Positions 8,918-17,222 of a stretch of DNA of 34,333 nucleotides are shown here, one piece after another. The DNA lies in NCBI RefSeq assembly GCF_014836955.1, contig NZ_JACSPV010000047.1:1-34333 (forward strand), in the 5' to 3' direction. Below the pieces are notes generated by a model. The model worked only from the letters and a program-made list of their open reading frames with translations, was not told where the DNA came from and did no database searches. The translations under genes were made by a program, and so were the position numbers. Positions within the stretch are counted from its first letter, which is position 1. Each line of letters begins with the position of its first letter. Source of the stretch: Bacillus norwichensis. GTDB lineage: Bacteria; Bacillota; Bacilli; Bacillales; Bacillaceae_C.

Positions 8918-10048
8918 TTAACTAATCACTGTTCGTTTCTCCCAATTTTGGTGCCATTTTTGAATATGTTCACTCGGTAGGGAACCAAATTCTTCTTGCA
9001 GCATATCTTTTAATTGTTTATATTCCCTTATCACTGAATCACGTTCTCCTACGGTGTCGTATAGCTGCATAAGCATAAAATATATGTCTTCTTCAAACGG
9101 GTGAACTTTCTGTGCACGTAAATAAAGCATGATGGCTTCAATGTAGTCTTCTTCAAAAATGAAAAAGTCCGCCAACCTTTTTACATAATCCAACCAAAGG
9201 AGCCTTAGCCTGTTCTGCTCCGTCTCAGTCCACCAAAAATCATCCTTCTCAAAATAATCCCCTTTGTATAGGTCAAGTGCCTGTTTAAAATCAAGAAAAG
9301 CTTCCTTAGTGACCAATGACATTTCTTTCATTTTAATTTCCCACTCATCCACATCCAGCAGCACTCCATTCAAATCTAATCTGTAGGCATTCTCTGAATT
9401 GACGATTTTAATGGGACAATGGATGGATTTCAAAGTCTTCCTGATTTGATAGATAGTAGAATACAGTTGAGATAATCCGTCTTTCGGATTAGATTCAGGC
9501 CAAAAATGTTCTAGCAACTCCACCTTGCGCACAAATCCTGCGCGATGGTGAAGCAAATAAGCAAATACTTCTCGTGCTTTAGTCGTTCTCCAATAGACAT
9601 CTATTACTTCAGATTTTTTTTCGTCGATTTTAAAATGTAATTTATGAAAACAACAAACCATTATTCTACTAGAACAATCTTCACTTTTTTCACTTGTTCC
9701 CAAAAGCCTGTTAATCGTTTTAATTAAACGCTCTTTCATAATCGGTTTCAGTAGGTAGTCATCTGCACTCACTTCAAATGCATCAACAGCGTATTCACGA
9801 TAAGCTGTAGTAAAAATAATTTTGACGTTTGGCAGTGACTGTTTCATTTCTTTTGCCAGATCTAGTCCATTAACCCCCGGCATCTCTATATCTAAGAAAA
9901 CAGCATCGGGCTGCTCATTTTTTATTCCTTTCAACCCGATATATGGATCAGAATATTTTCCAATAACCTCTATTCCAGCGATTTCTCCCAGTCTCTTCCC
10001 TAAATGCTCAAGAGCCAATCGCTCATCATCGATAAGAACTACCCTCAA
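8918..10048 (-). CDS. Response regulator with BTAD/SARP-like output region
   Basis: The 376-residue protein has a CheY-type receiver (1-115) with acidic pocket D7/D8, phospho-acceptor D53, T80/T81 and K101. A winged-helix-like DNA-binding part follows at about 145-235 (SQLYSTIYQIRKTLK), then a helical BTAD-type region of about 240-376, as in SARP-like activators. The start is TTG, 7 bases after GGGGGAG; no ATG fits the receiver. No histidine kinase gene is in the window. It lies just downstream of the pilus genes, same strand, with its own promoter, so control of pilus expression is a reasonable inference but not shown. A role in some other nearby pathway is equally open. Confidence 0.8.
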   Translation of the reverse strand: MRVVLIDDERLALEHLGKRLGEIAGIEVIGKYSDPYIGLKGIKNEQPDAVFLDIEMPGVNGLDLAKEMKQSLPNVKIIFTTAYREYAVDAFEVSADDYLLKPIMKERLIKTINRLLGTSEKSEDCSSRIMVCCFHKLHFKIDEKKSEVIDVYWRTTKAREVFAYLLHHRAGFVRKVELLEHFWPESNPKDGLSQLYSTIYQIRKTLKSIHCPIKIVNSENAYRLDLNGVLLDVDEWEIKMKEMSLVTKEAFLDFKQALDLYKGDYFEKDDFWWTETEQNRLRLLWLDYVKRLADFFIFEEDYIEAIMLYLRAQKVHPFEEDIYFMLMQLYDTVGERDSVIREYKQLKDMLQEEFGSLPSEHIQKWHQNWEKRTVIS

Positions 10049-10108
10049 ACAAATTCTCCCCCTCTTTATACCTGAATCATTTTTTTTATATAATTTTTAC
10101 ATACCCCA

Positions 10109-10138
10109 ATTATATGAAAATTAAGCATTTTCTATCAA
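10109..10138 (-). promoter_or_regulatory. Promoter of the response regulator gene
   Basis: TTGATA and TATAAT are separated by 18 bases on the minus strand. The -35 box overlaps one arm of a 9-bp inverted repeat (ATTTTCTAT at 10127-10135, ATAGAAAAT at 10152-10160), which could be an operator. Confidence 0.6.
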
Positions 10139-10164
10139 ATTTAACTTGAATATAGAAAATAATT

Positions 10165-10848
10165 TTAACCATCTCGCTCACCATGAATTAACAACCTTTG
10201 ATAATTATGACGATAGGGATGGCAGGTTAATAATGTAGCCAGATCCTTATCTTTCACAATTTCAAGCGAGTCCGTTTCATGCGGATAAATCACTTCTTGG
10301 TTGATGACACGATAGGTTAAGGTTTCATTCATCGTTAAAATGTAAAAGACGTCACCTTCGTTTAGCTCATCAATATTTCGAAACATGGCCTTAGTCCCCA
10401 TCCCGCGGTGACCCGCCAATACGGTATGGGTATTTCCCCCCCCAAGTGGTAAGGAAGAGCCCTCTACCTGTCCAATTCCTTTGCTTAACACTTCTTCTGA
10501 TGAGCCTAAATAAATAGGTATCATTAATTTCAGTTTCGGTATTTCAATGGCTCCGAAAATTTCATCCTCATCCAACCCCAAACAGTCATTAAAAGCTGTT
10601 AACTTTTCCTGATGATCTCCCCACGGATCACGAAAACCGTTCAAATCATAATAAATTTCCTTATTGCAGCTTTGGGCTTGTTCCATTAATTCGTTAATCT
10701 CGTCGTCCGATAAATTTTTTAATGCGCTTTGAAATTCCTCTACCTGGTTTTTTTGAAAAAAATTGTTCATGATTTGCGCTATATGCGGGTAAGCCATAAT
10801 AAGGAGGCCTACAATAAATAATGACATAATCCCTTTATGCTTCATCAT
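10165..10848 (-). CDS. Class C sortase (second pilus sortase)
   Basis: A 227-residue pilin-polymerising transpeptidase. It has an N-terminal membrane segment (8-25), a DPW lid motif at 74-76, catalytic H147 in LAGHRG, C209 in TLLTCHPY and R218, the triad of sortases. The lid marks class C, which joins pilin subunits through the sorting signal and the pilin-motif lysine. I start it at ATG 10848, which overlaps the end of the other sortase gene by 14 bases and follows a GGCGGGGG purine run; an upstream extension to 10965 would run far into that gene and is unlikely. Unlike its neighbour it lacks a C-terminal membrane segment. The two sortases are clearly related (both have VLSKG(I/V)G and SSLP), suggesting an old duplication. 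Confidence 0.88.
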   Translation of the reverse strand: MMKHKGIMSLFIVGLLIMAYPHIAQIMNNFFQKNQVEEFQSALKNLSDDEINELMEQAQSCNKEIYYDLNGFRDPWGDHQEKLTAFNDCLGLDEDEIFGAIEIPKLKLMIPIYLGSSEEVLSKGIGQVEGSSLPLGGGNTHTVLAGHRGMGTKAMFRNIDELNEGDVFYILTMNETLTYRVINQEVIYPHETDSLEIVKDKDLATLLTCHPYRHNYQRLLIHGERDG

Positions 10849-11662
10849 TAGCCCCCGCCTTCTTCTTCCTTCGATACCATAAATAGACAATAGAAAGGAG
10901 AATAAGAGTTGCCAACACATACACATATATAGGTAACCCTTTGTTTTCAACTGCTTGTTTTTCATCAGAGTGATATGGTACGCGTTTACCAGTAACGAGC
11001 AGTCGATGCGAATTGATCATATACGGATCGCACGTCAGTAGGGTGACTATATCCTCGTCTTCCTTCATTTGCAGCCAGTCCGTTTCGTGCGGAAGAACGA
11101 CGTCAATCTTAAATACCTCATAGGCCATAGTTTGATCGAGGACTTGGACATAAAATTGGTCTCCATAGGTTAATGAATCCAAATGTCGAAACAACTTTGC
11201 TGACGGCAGCCCGCGATGGGCTGTCAAAACACTATGTGTTCCCGGCTTTCCTGTAGGCAATGAAGAGTTTTCTAGATGCCCTACGCCTTTGGATAATACT
11301 TCTTCACTCGTCCCATGATAGATGGGAAGTTTCATATCTATTTTTGGAATTTCAACACTGCCAATAGCAGGACCGATATTCAACGCATCATAGTAGCTTT
11401 GATTTCCTCGCCTGTTATCCGCTTCAGCATCTTCGGAAAAAGGATCAACAAAATCCAATTGCGAATCTTCTAATTCTTTATTGTGCAAATCCGCCTTTTC
11501 CTTCTCTTTCTTTATCCGATCCTTATCCAAGCTTTTGACCGTATCACTATAATCCTCTACGACAGATTGATGTACTTTGGTAGACAAAATATTACTTATC
11601 ATAGGATAGAAAAAAATGCCCAATCCAACGATGAATATTGATATGACCAGTACTTTCTTCAT
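10835..11662 (-). CDS. Class C sortase (first pilus sortase)
   Basis: A 275-residue sortase with an N-terminal membrane segment (about 3-24), lid motif DPF at 73-75, catalytic H149 in LTAHRG, C211 in TLLTCDPY and R220, and a C-terminal membrane segment (about 243-263) followed by RRKKK. This topology, anchored at both ends with the enzyme outside, is usual for class C sortases. A charged Lys/Glu helix lies at 45-66. ATG follows AGGATGAG. It is the third gene of the pilus operon, separated from the backbone pilin gene by 84 bases that contain a hairpin. Whether it polymerises the backbone and its partner adds the tip, or the reverse, cannot be read from the sequence. Confidence 0.9.
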   Translation of the reverse strand: MKKVLVISIFIVGLGIFFYPMISNILSTKVHQSVVEDYSDTVKSLDKDRIKKEKEKADLHNKELEDSQLDFVDPFSEDAEADNRRGNQSYYDALNIGPAIGSVEIPKIDMKLPIYHGTSEEVLSKGVGHLENSSLPTGKPGTHSVLTAHRGLPSAKLFRHLDSLTYGDQFYVQVLDQTMAYEVFKIDVVLPHETDWLQMKEDEDIVTLLTCDPYMINSHRLLVTGKRVPYHSDEKQAVENKGLPIYVYVLATLILLSIVYLWYRRKKKAGANDEA

Positions 11663-11707
11663 TTTTTTCTCATCCTATCGTAAATAATTTTGATATTTTC
11701 CCATATT

Positions 11708-11738
11708 AAATGGGAGAGAAAATATCTCTCTCCCATTT
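11708..11738 (-). terminator. Hairpin between pilin and sortase genes (attenuator-like)
   Basis: A perfect 12-bp stem (AAATGGGAGAGA with TCTCTCCCATTT) and 7-base loop, 9 bases after the pilin stop codon. On the minus strand it is followed by only a short A/T stretch, so termination may be partial. Confidence 0.6.
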
Positions 11739-11746
11739 ATTAATGT

Positions 11747-13495
11747 TTAGCCTACTTGAGCTTCTGACTTTCTGCGGCGCAGATATAGTGTAAATGCTGT
11801 CATCATCAACGCAAGTCCGATAAGCGTAAACAAGATTGTACCAATCCCACCTGTTGTTGGAAGCTCCCAGCCAGACTTAGAGTTTTCAACCTCATAAGCC
11901 AAGTCTTTTTGGTTTTCGACTTTGACCTCCACAGGTTTTGTCAATAGACGATATGGTTTTACATTTCCTTTTTCGTCTGTGTAAGTCGGTGCTTTTGTTT
12001 CGTGTAAGTAGTAAGTGCCTGGTGTTAATCCGGTAATGTTAAACGTACCGTCTTTGTCAGTTTTTAAGTTTTCTAATTTACCATTAAACACGACACCATT
12101 TACTTTTACTACCTCACCTGCTTTAGCGGTATCAATAACATTTCCGTCTTTATCAGTTAATTTAAATTCTGCACCTTCTAATTTAATGGTGTTATCCTTG
12201 GAATCTACTTTGACTACCTTTAATCCACCTTCAGTTGGTGTAACAACTGGTGGGTTTGTTGGCTTCTCAGTTCCATACCCGCCTCTGTCATTGTCAAAAT
12301 CAAGATTTGCTGTGTTCGGAATACCTGTTTCTTCTGGCTCCAACACTGCATCAGGTTTGATTTTTGCTGTGAAGGTGATTTTGATGTCTTGACCTGGCTC
12401 AAGTAGTGATAAGTCCTTTACATCCCAAATTAGCTTTTGACCGTCTTCTGTGAAGTTAATATTCTCCTTGGCTGTTCCTGTCACTTCCCACGAACCCGCA
12501 TACTCTAAACGGTTATCTAGTGTATCCGTTAAACCAAGTGTTTTATATTTATCGATGTCTTTAGGAGTTTTGATGGTCAAGTTGTACTTGAACTCTTTAT
12601 CGCGATCGATGTCTACTTGCTGTTCTCCTTCTGCATCTTTCTCAACTTCAGGCGTTTTGTAGTTGGTGACTACTCCGTTTTCAACGAAACCATCAATTTT
12701 TTTCCATACAACTTCAATTTCTTGGCCTTTGTCTCCCGTTTTCTTTACTTCGAACTCGATTTTTGTATTATTAAGCGCATAACCGGCAGGAACCTTTGTT
12801 TCTTGAAAATAGTACTCGCCAGCAGCCAATCCCGCTACTTTGATCTTTCCATCTGCACCTGTAGTTAATTCAGGAATTGCATTACCTTCATTGTCCACAG
12901 CTGGTGAACCATCGGCATTATAAAGCTTAAAAGAAACACCTGCTAGTGGTTTGCCATCTTCATCTTTTTTCACTAATTCCACGTCAGAGCGAATTGTTTC
13001 GTTCTTTGGATATGCATGAACATCATAGTTTAATGTTGCTCCGTCCTTACTTGTCATAGGAACGTCGACAGAGAAAGAATCTGGATTCAAAATAATATGG
13101 CTAGGTCCATTTGTTTCAGTAACTTCGTAGCGACCTAATTCCAATCCTTGGTCTTTTGTGAAAACAACTTGTCCGTTTGCTCCAGTTGTTCCTGTGATTG
13201 TCTTTCCATCGTTCACTTCAATCCACTGATCATTTTCCACATCATATTTGTGTGTTAATTTTAAAGTGAATTCAACACCTTCAACTGCAGTACCTTCAGC
13301 ATTTTGTCCTGGCAGCCCTGTTCCTTCCTCCCCAGGTTTAGCACCAGGTTCTTGCTCAAACTTATGAATAGTCAATTGTGGGTTGTCCGAATCTCCTTTA
13401 ATGTCGTAAGCCAAGGCAATACTCGGTATAAAAAGTGATACTAATAATGTAAAAGCCAACAGAATGTGTAGTGACTTTTTCTTAGCTACAGCCAT
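11747..13495 (-). CDS. Backbone (major) pilin, SpaA type, LPTTG-anchored
   Basis: A 582-residue surface protein. It has a signal peptide (1-29), a pilin motif YDVHAYPKN at 157-165 with the candidate linking lysine K164, then Cna_B/SpaA-type domains at about 170-280, 285-410 and 420-540. E-box sequences (YYFQETKVPAGY near 228-239, YYLHETKAP near 495-503) predict internal isopeptide bonds. Sorting signal LPTTG at 545-549, membrane segment and RRRK tail complete it. The pilin motif plus sorting signal is what class C sortases use to polymerise a shaft, so this is very probably the repeating subunit. It follows the tip gene by 32 bases. ATG is preceded by GAGGAG. Confidence 0.92.
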   Translation of the reverse strand: MAVAKKKSLHILLAFTLLVSLFIPSIALAYDIKGDSDNPQLTIHKFEQEPGAKPGEEGTGLPGQNAEGTAVEGVEFTLKLTHKYDVENDQWIEVNDGKTITGTTGANGQVVFTKDQGLELGRYEVTETNGPSHIILNPDSFSVDVPMTSKDGATLNYDVHAYPKNETIRSDVELVKKDEDGKPLAGVSFKLYNADGSPAVDNEGNAIPELTTGADGKIKVAGLAAGEYYFQETKVPAGYALNNTKIEFEVKKTGDKGQEIEVVWKKIDGFVENGVVTNYKTPEVEKDAEGEQQVDIDRDKEFKYNLTIKTPKDIDKYKTLGLTDTLDNRLEYAGSWEVTGTAKENINFTEDGQKLIWDVKDLSLLEPGQDIKITFTAKIKPDAVLEPEETGIPNTANLDFDNDRGGYGTEKPTNPPVVTPTEGGLKVVKVDSKDNTIKLEGAEFKLTDKDGNVIDTAKAGEVVKVNGVVFNGKLENLKTDKDGTFNITGLTPGTYYLHETKAPTYTDEKGNVKPYRLLTKPVEVKVENQKDLAYEVENSKSGWELPTTGGIGTILFTLIGLALMMTAFTLYLRRRKSEAQVG

Positions 13496-13527
13496 TGGAA
13501 CGTTCTCCTCTCACCTTTAAATTTTAT

Positions 13528-16242
13528 TTAATCTTGTGTAGACTCTCTTGTTCTCTTTTTTCTCAATAAGAAAACAAGGGAAATAATCATTAAAATCGCG
13601 CCTAAAGCGTAAAACAGGGTTGTTCCCATTCCTCCGGTATCCGGTAATCCCCAACCGCTTTTAGAGTTTTCAACTTTCTTCTCAACGTTCAATTCATTTG
13701 CGGTAATTTTGACATCAATCGGCTTACTCAGCAGACGGTAACCTTCCGGTGCTTTCGTCTCAACAAGTTTGTATTCGCCCCAGTCAAGATTTTCAAAAAT
13801 AACCTTCCCGGTTTCGTCCGTTGTTTGAGCAGCTCCTACGCTATCCCCGTTTTTATTACGCAATTCAAACTCTGCGCCGGCGAGTGGAGCACCCTTTTCA
13901 TCTACCTTTATTACCGTTAATGAACCGAGTTTTTTCTTATATATATAGATGACTGTCTGTGGATCTTTTTTGAATTTTCCTGTTGCTGGTGCACCGTCTT
14001 CATCCACTTTTACAAACTCGTATCCTTGGATATCTTTTTGCTTTGTAGTGTATGTATCACCAACTTTTCCAGTGAACACTTCACTTTGTGCAATTTCGTC
14101 TCCGTTTTCATCTACATACTTTGCTGTAACATCCCCAGCGACTAAATCTTCTGTCTTTACATATCCGAACCAAACCGTTTGAAGCGGTTGTTCAGGCTTC
14201 AATGCAATGTCCGTAGGGTTCTCCCCAACAATTAGCGTGTAATCAGGAACATCATTCGCTGTTACAGAATACGTTTTATTGAAAAGCAAATCCTCACTGT
14301 TATTTTCCTGGTGAAACTCTTCATAAAACTGTTCCGCTTCTGCTGGACTAGATACAACATTTCCATTACTATCAACTGGTTCACCATTGGTGTTTACGCG
14401 GTAACCTATTTTGATAATTTTTCCTTTTTCGATTGCTCCTTCAGGAATTGGAAATGGCTTTGTTGACGGATTACCTTTTGGGTCCTTATAATCCAATGGT
14501 GTATCGCCGTTCATAGGATATGAGACATTCCCTTGCGGATTTTTATCCCAGTCAATCGTTACTTTATATTTGAGTGTGTAAACCTCGTTTTCTTTGATTG
14601 CACCCACATTCCATGTGAAGGTCTCAGTCGCATCATCCCATGTGACCGTTCCATGTGAGGCTTCAAAGTTTTGCCCATTGTAACTTTCATCCTTAACGAG
14701 ATTAAACATCTCTCCCATCGGGTCCGTAACGACTGCATCAGTAGCCGCGTAATTCAAGCTCGCAGCTATTTCCTCAAAAATACGGCTGAGATCGTCTTGA
14801 CCGCCTAAGTAATTGCCTTTATTCTGGCTATTCTCAAGCACATATCTCGCATCCACATTATTCCCTACCTCAAGACCCACTGAATAAATGCCGATTCCAG
14901 AATTCATAGCATGTCTTGCTTCAGAAATTGTTGCGATGCCGTTTGTTCTGACGTTATATCCGTTTACGGTATATCGTTGATTGCTGTTCAGATTATAATT
15001 ATTACCAGGCCCAATTCGGTTATTGTAATTAAAATTGGAAAGGATAAAATTATACTTATTTCCAGGCCATGTATAGGCCTCAGCATTTCTAGCACTAAAA
15101 CTATACGTTGGTTCCCCGTCACTTAACAGCACGATTGTTTTTAGGTCGGCATTACTGCCTGCAAGTAATGTTTGAGCTTGATGAAGCCCCGCTTGTATAT
15201 TTGTTCCCCCGTTTGCTGGAATCATATTGATTCTATTTTTTAATTGCTGTTTATTACTGTATCCCGTAAAATCTTGATCCCTGCTTGACTCTGTACTAAA
15301 GGAAACTAACGCAATTCTAGTTGAAGATCCTTCGATTAATAATTGATCAACAAATTCATTTGCCGCAGCTTTCGCCTTGCTCAGTCGTTGACCAGTGCTC
15401 ATACTTCCTGACTTATCAAATACAATGACAATATCAGAGCTTGTCTTTAGGTTTTTTCCTTGAATGGTTAGCTCAACTTCCCATTCAGCATACTTACCTG
15501 TCGGAGTACCATCTTTTGTTAGTTTGAGTGAGCCCGGATCTGGCCAATTTGGCCCGCTGCGAACCCCCTTCAAGGCATTTGGCCTTGACGTTGTTAGGAA
15601 TGGCGGATGAGGCTGGCCATTTATTTCCTCTGAATCTACTTCTTCTGAATCTGACTCTTCATTTTCGGAAGAAGCTTCAAGATCTTTTTCTAATGGCGTT
15701 TCTTCTCCTGCTTTTTCTTTTTCCGCATCTGTTTCTTTTTCCTTCACACTTTCAGGCTCTTCTTTTTTACCTGCATTTTTACTCTCTTCAGGTGCTGGTT
15801 CTTTTTTTGGAACTGTTCGGCTCAATGCGTCAAATTTACCATCTGAGTATTCAGATATAGTTGCCAATTCATAAGCTGATTGATTCGGATCACTAATGCC
15901 TGCTTCTACCTCGAATTCATATGTTTCTTTTCCAGCAGGTGTTTGGATATCATAACCCTTATCTGTTTTTTCAATTTTGGCATTTTTCATTTCAGTGATT
16001 GTCCCATGTGACAAACCTGCACTAAGGTTTATCTTTGTACTGATTCCATCATTTTCTGTTCCAGAAGCATTGATCGTGACCAGCCATTTGATAGACTCTT
16101 GACTTTGATCAATGTTTTCAACTTTGATTCTTCCGTCACTATCTTCCTCAGATGTTTCGGCAAAAGTCGTTGAAATCGGAACTAGCAATTGCAGGACTAA
16201 CAGGATACTAATCACTACCGAAAGTCTCCTAAATGTTGACAT
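13528..16242 (-). CDS. Pilus tip adhesin with VWA domain, LPDTG-anchored
   Basis: A 904-residue surface protein. A signal peptide (1-28) and an N-terminal beta-rich domain are followed by a Glu/Lys/Ser-rich linker (about 145-208). Next is a von Willebrand factor A domain (about 268-500) with a complete metal site: DKSGS 276-280, T347, D375. An Asn- and Tyr-rich insertion (about 380-435) sits after D375. Further on are a region like the Gram-positive adhesin stalk (500-690), a MucBP-like repeat (703-769), a Cna_B/SpaA domain (772-857, E-box YKLVETKAPEGY), LPDTG at 866-870, a membrane segment and RKKR tail. VWA proteins are the usual tip adhesins of sortase pili (compare RrgA and PilA types), so host or matrix binding is inferred. 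First gene of the operon, with a strong AAAGGAGG ribosome site. Confidence 0.9.
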   Translation of the reverse strand: MSTFRRLSVVISILLVLQLLVPISTTFAETSEEDSDGRIKVENIDQSQESIKWLVTINASGTENDGISTKINLSAGLSHGTITEMKNAKIEKTDKGYDIQTPAGKETYEFEVEAGISDPNQSAYELATISEYSDGKFDALSRTVPKKEPAPEESKNAGKKEEPESVKEKETDAEKEKAGEETPLEKDLEASSENEESDSEEVDSEEINGQPHPPFLTTSRPNALKGVRSGPNWPDPGSLKLTKDGTPTGKYAEWEVELTIQGKNLKTSSDIVIVFDKSGSMSTGQRLSKAKAAANEFVDQLLIEGSSTRIALVSFSTESSRDQDFTGYSNKQQLKNRINMIPANGGTNIQAGLHQAQTLLAGSNADLKTIVLLSDGEPTYSFSARNAEAYTWPGNKYNFILSNFNYNNRIGPGNNYNLNSNQRYTVNGYNVRTNGIATISEARHAMNSGIGIYSVGLEVGNNVDARYVLENSQNKGNYLGGQDDLSRIFEEIAASLNYAATDAVVTDPMGEMFNLVKDESYNGQNFEASHGTVTWDDATETFTWNVGAIKENEVYTLKYKVTIDWDKNPQGNVSYPMNGDTPLDYKDPKGNPSTKPFPIPEGAIEKGKIIKIGYRVNTNGEPVDSNGNVVSSPAEAEQFYEEFHQENNSEDLLFNKTYSVTANDVPDYTLIVGENPTDIALKPEQPLQTVWFGYVKTEDLVAGDVTAKYVDENGDEIAQSEVFTGKVGDTYTTKQKDIQGYEFVKVDEDGAPATGKFKKDPQTVIYIYKKKLGSLTVIKVDEKGAPLAGAEFELRNKNGDSVGAAQTTDETGKVIFENLDWGEYKLVETKAPEGYRLLSKPIDVKITANELNVEKKVENSKSGWGLPDTGGMGTTLFYALGAILMIISLVFLLRKKRTRESTQD

Positions 16243-16305
16243 CTCATTTCCTCCTTTCTTGTTGGATTAGGCCTGTTTTTGCAACTTCATGTTGGACCCA
16301 TTCGA

Positions 16306-16314
16306 AGTATAGCA
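16306..16314 (-). promoter_or_regulatory. Possible extended -10 promoter of the pilus operon
   Basis: On the minus strand TGCTATACT is a good extended -10 box about 64 bases before the tip adhesin start. No good -35 box lies at normal spacing, which would suit an activator-dependent promoter. Confidence 0.4.
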
Positions 16315-16374
16315 AACGGTGATATGCACCTACTGTTCAAAAACTGGACATTAAATATACGGATTTGAGAAGCA

Positions 16375-16416
16375 AAAAAGCAGGGGAAAAACAATAAAGT
16401 TTTTCCCCTGCTTTTC
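16375..16416 (-). terminator. Strong bidirectional terminator
   Basis: A perfect stem (GCAGGGGAAAAA with TTTTTCCCCTGC) flanked by A and T runs, so it can act on both strands; the U-run is longest on the minus strand. No intact gene ends just upstream of it on the minus strand, which suggests that the gene it once served has decayed. Confidence 0.85.
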
Positions 16417-16682
16417 TACTTTTGTCGACAAAATTCGTGTAGAATCCTGTATGATATTGTCTCTAGAACTTTGATAAAAAATCGTAATCTAAAAAAATTG
16501 TATCTACATCCGCTTGTAAAATCTGTTCCATTATTCCAGAACCAGTCTTCATTAGAGAAATACCAGATCCGCTGCAATCTTTTTTTATTGTGCTTTTCCA
16601 ATCCTTTCCCTTCAAAATAATAGATCAAACTGTTATGAAACCATAAGTTTCTGTCATTACTGTGGTGGGAATGATTTAGCAA
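16417..16682. other. Stretch without convincing gene, possibly decayed
   Basis: There is an 88-residue open frame on the minus strand with an odd composition (many Trp, Phe, Asn and Arg) and no ribosome site or known family. Another minus-strand frame reads GISLMKTGSGIMEQILQADV with stops around it and looks more protein-like, but I do not recognise it. Its position before a strong minus-strand terminator suits the remains of a gene. Confidence 0.35.
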
Positions 16683-17024
16683 AATCCGTTCAATTGTTAC
16701 CGTGATCGCCTAAGTCTAAAAACCCAAGGAATAGTGGCAAGGAATTTGGAGATGGGGCAGTTACTTTTCTTTGACATGTAATCGGGTAATGACCTTGCTC
16801 TTGAAGCATAAGACGCGCTAGGGGATGCAAATTCTACCACATTTTCCTTAGGGCACAATGTCAATAGTAAAACTGAAGTCGATAATATAATGGAACAAAC
16901 GCAACTAGCCAGAGCACTGATTTCCCCTCGCAGCATTTTTTTGGGAGATAACTCTGATCATATTCAAGACTCGGATGGCCATTTGTAGGAAGTAGTTTGG
17001 AACCCCGCTTGGAATTCCAATTAA
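16683..17024 (+). pseudogene. Decayed VOC/glyoxalase-family gene
   Basis: Read across frames, the plus strand carries the outline of a VOC (glyoxalase/bleomycin-resistance) protein. SIVTVIA at the start is followed by FFDM, then FSLGHNVNSKTEVDNIMEQ at about 16848-16904. At the end come FLGDNSDHIQDSDGHL, a TAG stop at 16986-16988 where the family has Trp, then EVVWNPAWN. The family ends FWGGYSGYFQDPDGHLWEVAWNP, so the match is clear. Several in-frame stops and at least one frame change make it non-functional. No start codon survives that I can point to. It explains a stretch that otherwise looks empty, and the 79-residue minus-strand frame over it is its shadow. Confidence 0.7.
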
Positions 17025-17030
17025 AACACC

Positions 17031-17157
17031 GCTTTAGCGCATTTGCGCCCAGATTTTATCGAGCTTGACTCGATAAACCGCTTCTGAAAATTTGTGGCAT
17101 CCGCTGGGGTTTGAAACCCCACTGAATGGAATAGCAATACGCATTACAGAAGTCGGA
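17031..17157. repeat. Block of nested inverted repeats
   Basis: Three perfect dyads occur in about 85 bases: GCGCA/TGCGC (17037-17048), TTTATCGAG/CTCGATAAA (17055-17077) and GGGGTTTGAAACCCC (17106-17120). An outer pair CCGCTTCTG (17078-17086) and CAGAAGTCGG (17147-17156) can close a larger stem around the last dyad. No gene, and no U-runs after the stems. It may be a structured intergenic repeat of the host lineage. Confidence 0.5.
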
Positions 17158-17177
17158 AACTTATGCTGAATAAAGTT

Positions 17178-17213
17178 AAAAGCCCTATCAGGAGAGATTC
17201 TGATAGGACTTTT
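17178..17213 (-). terminator. Terminator of isocitrate lyase gene
   Basis: AAAAGCCCTATCAG pairs with CTGATAGGACTTTT (one mismatch) around an 8-base loop, 9 bases after the aceA stop, with a T-run on the minus strand. Confidence 0.85.
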
Positions 17214-17222
17214 AATATTTTA

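Noticed and set aside
10849-10965. Longer start for the second sortase, with an extra hydrophobic segment
   Set aside because: It would overlap the first sortase gene by about 130 bases; the ATG at 10848 fits the coupled overlap and the family N-terminus.
15528-15860. 110-residue Leu-rich plus-strand open frame
   Set aside because: Antisense of the Glu/Lys-rich linker of the tip adhesin; such shadows arise from GAA/GAG-rich coding DNA.
16416-16682. 88-residue minus-strand open frame
   Set aside because: Odd composition, no ribosome site and no family likeness; another frame of the same strand looks more like a decayed protein.
16697-16936. 79-residue minus-strand open frame
   Set aside because: It is the antisense of the decayed VOC gene on the plus strand.
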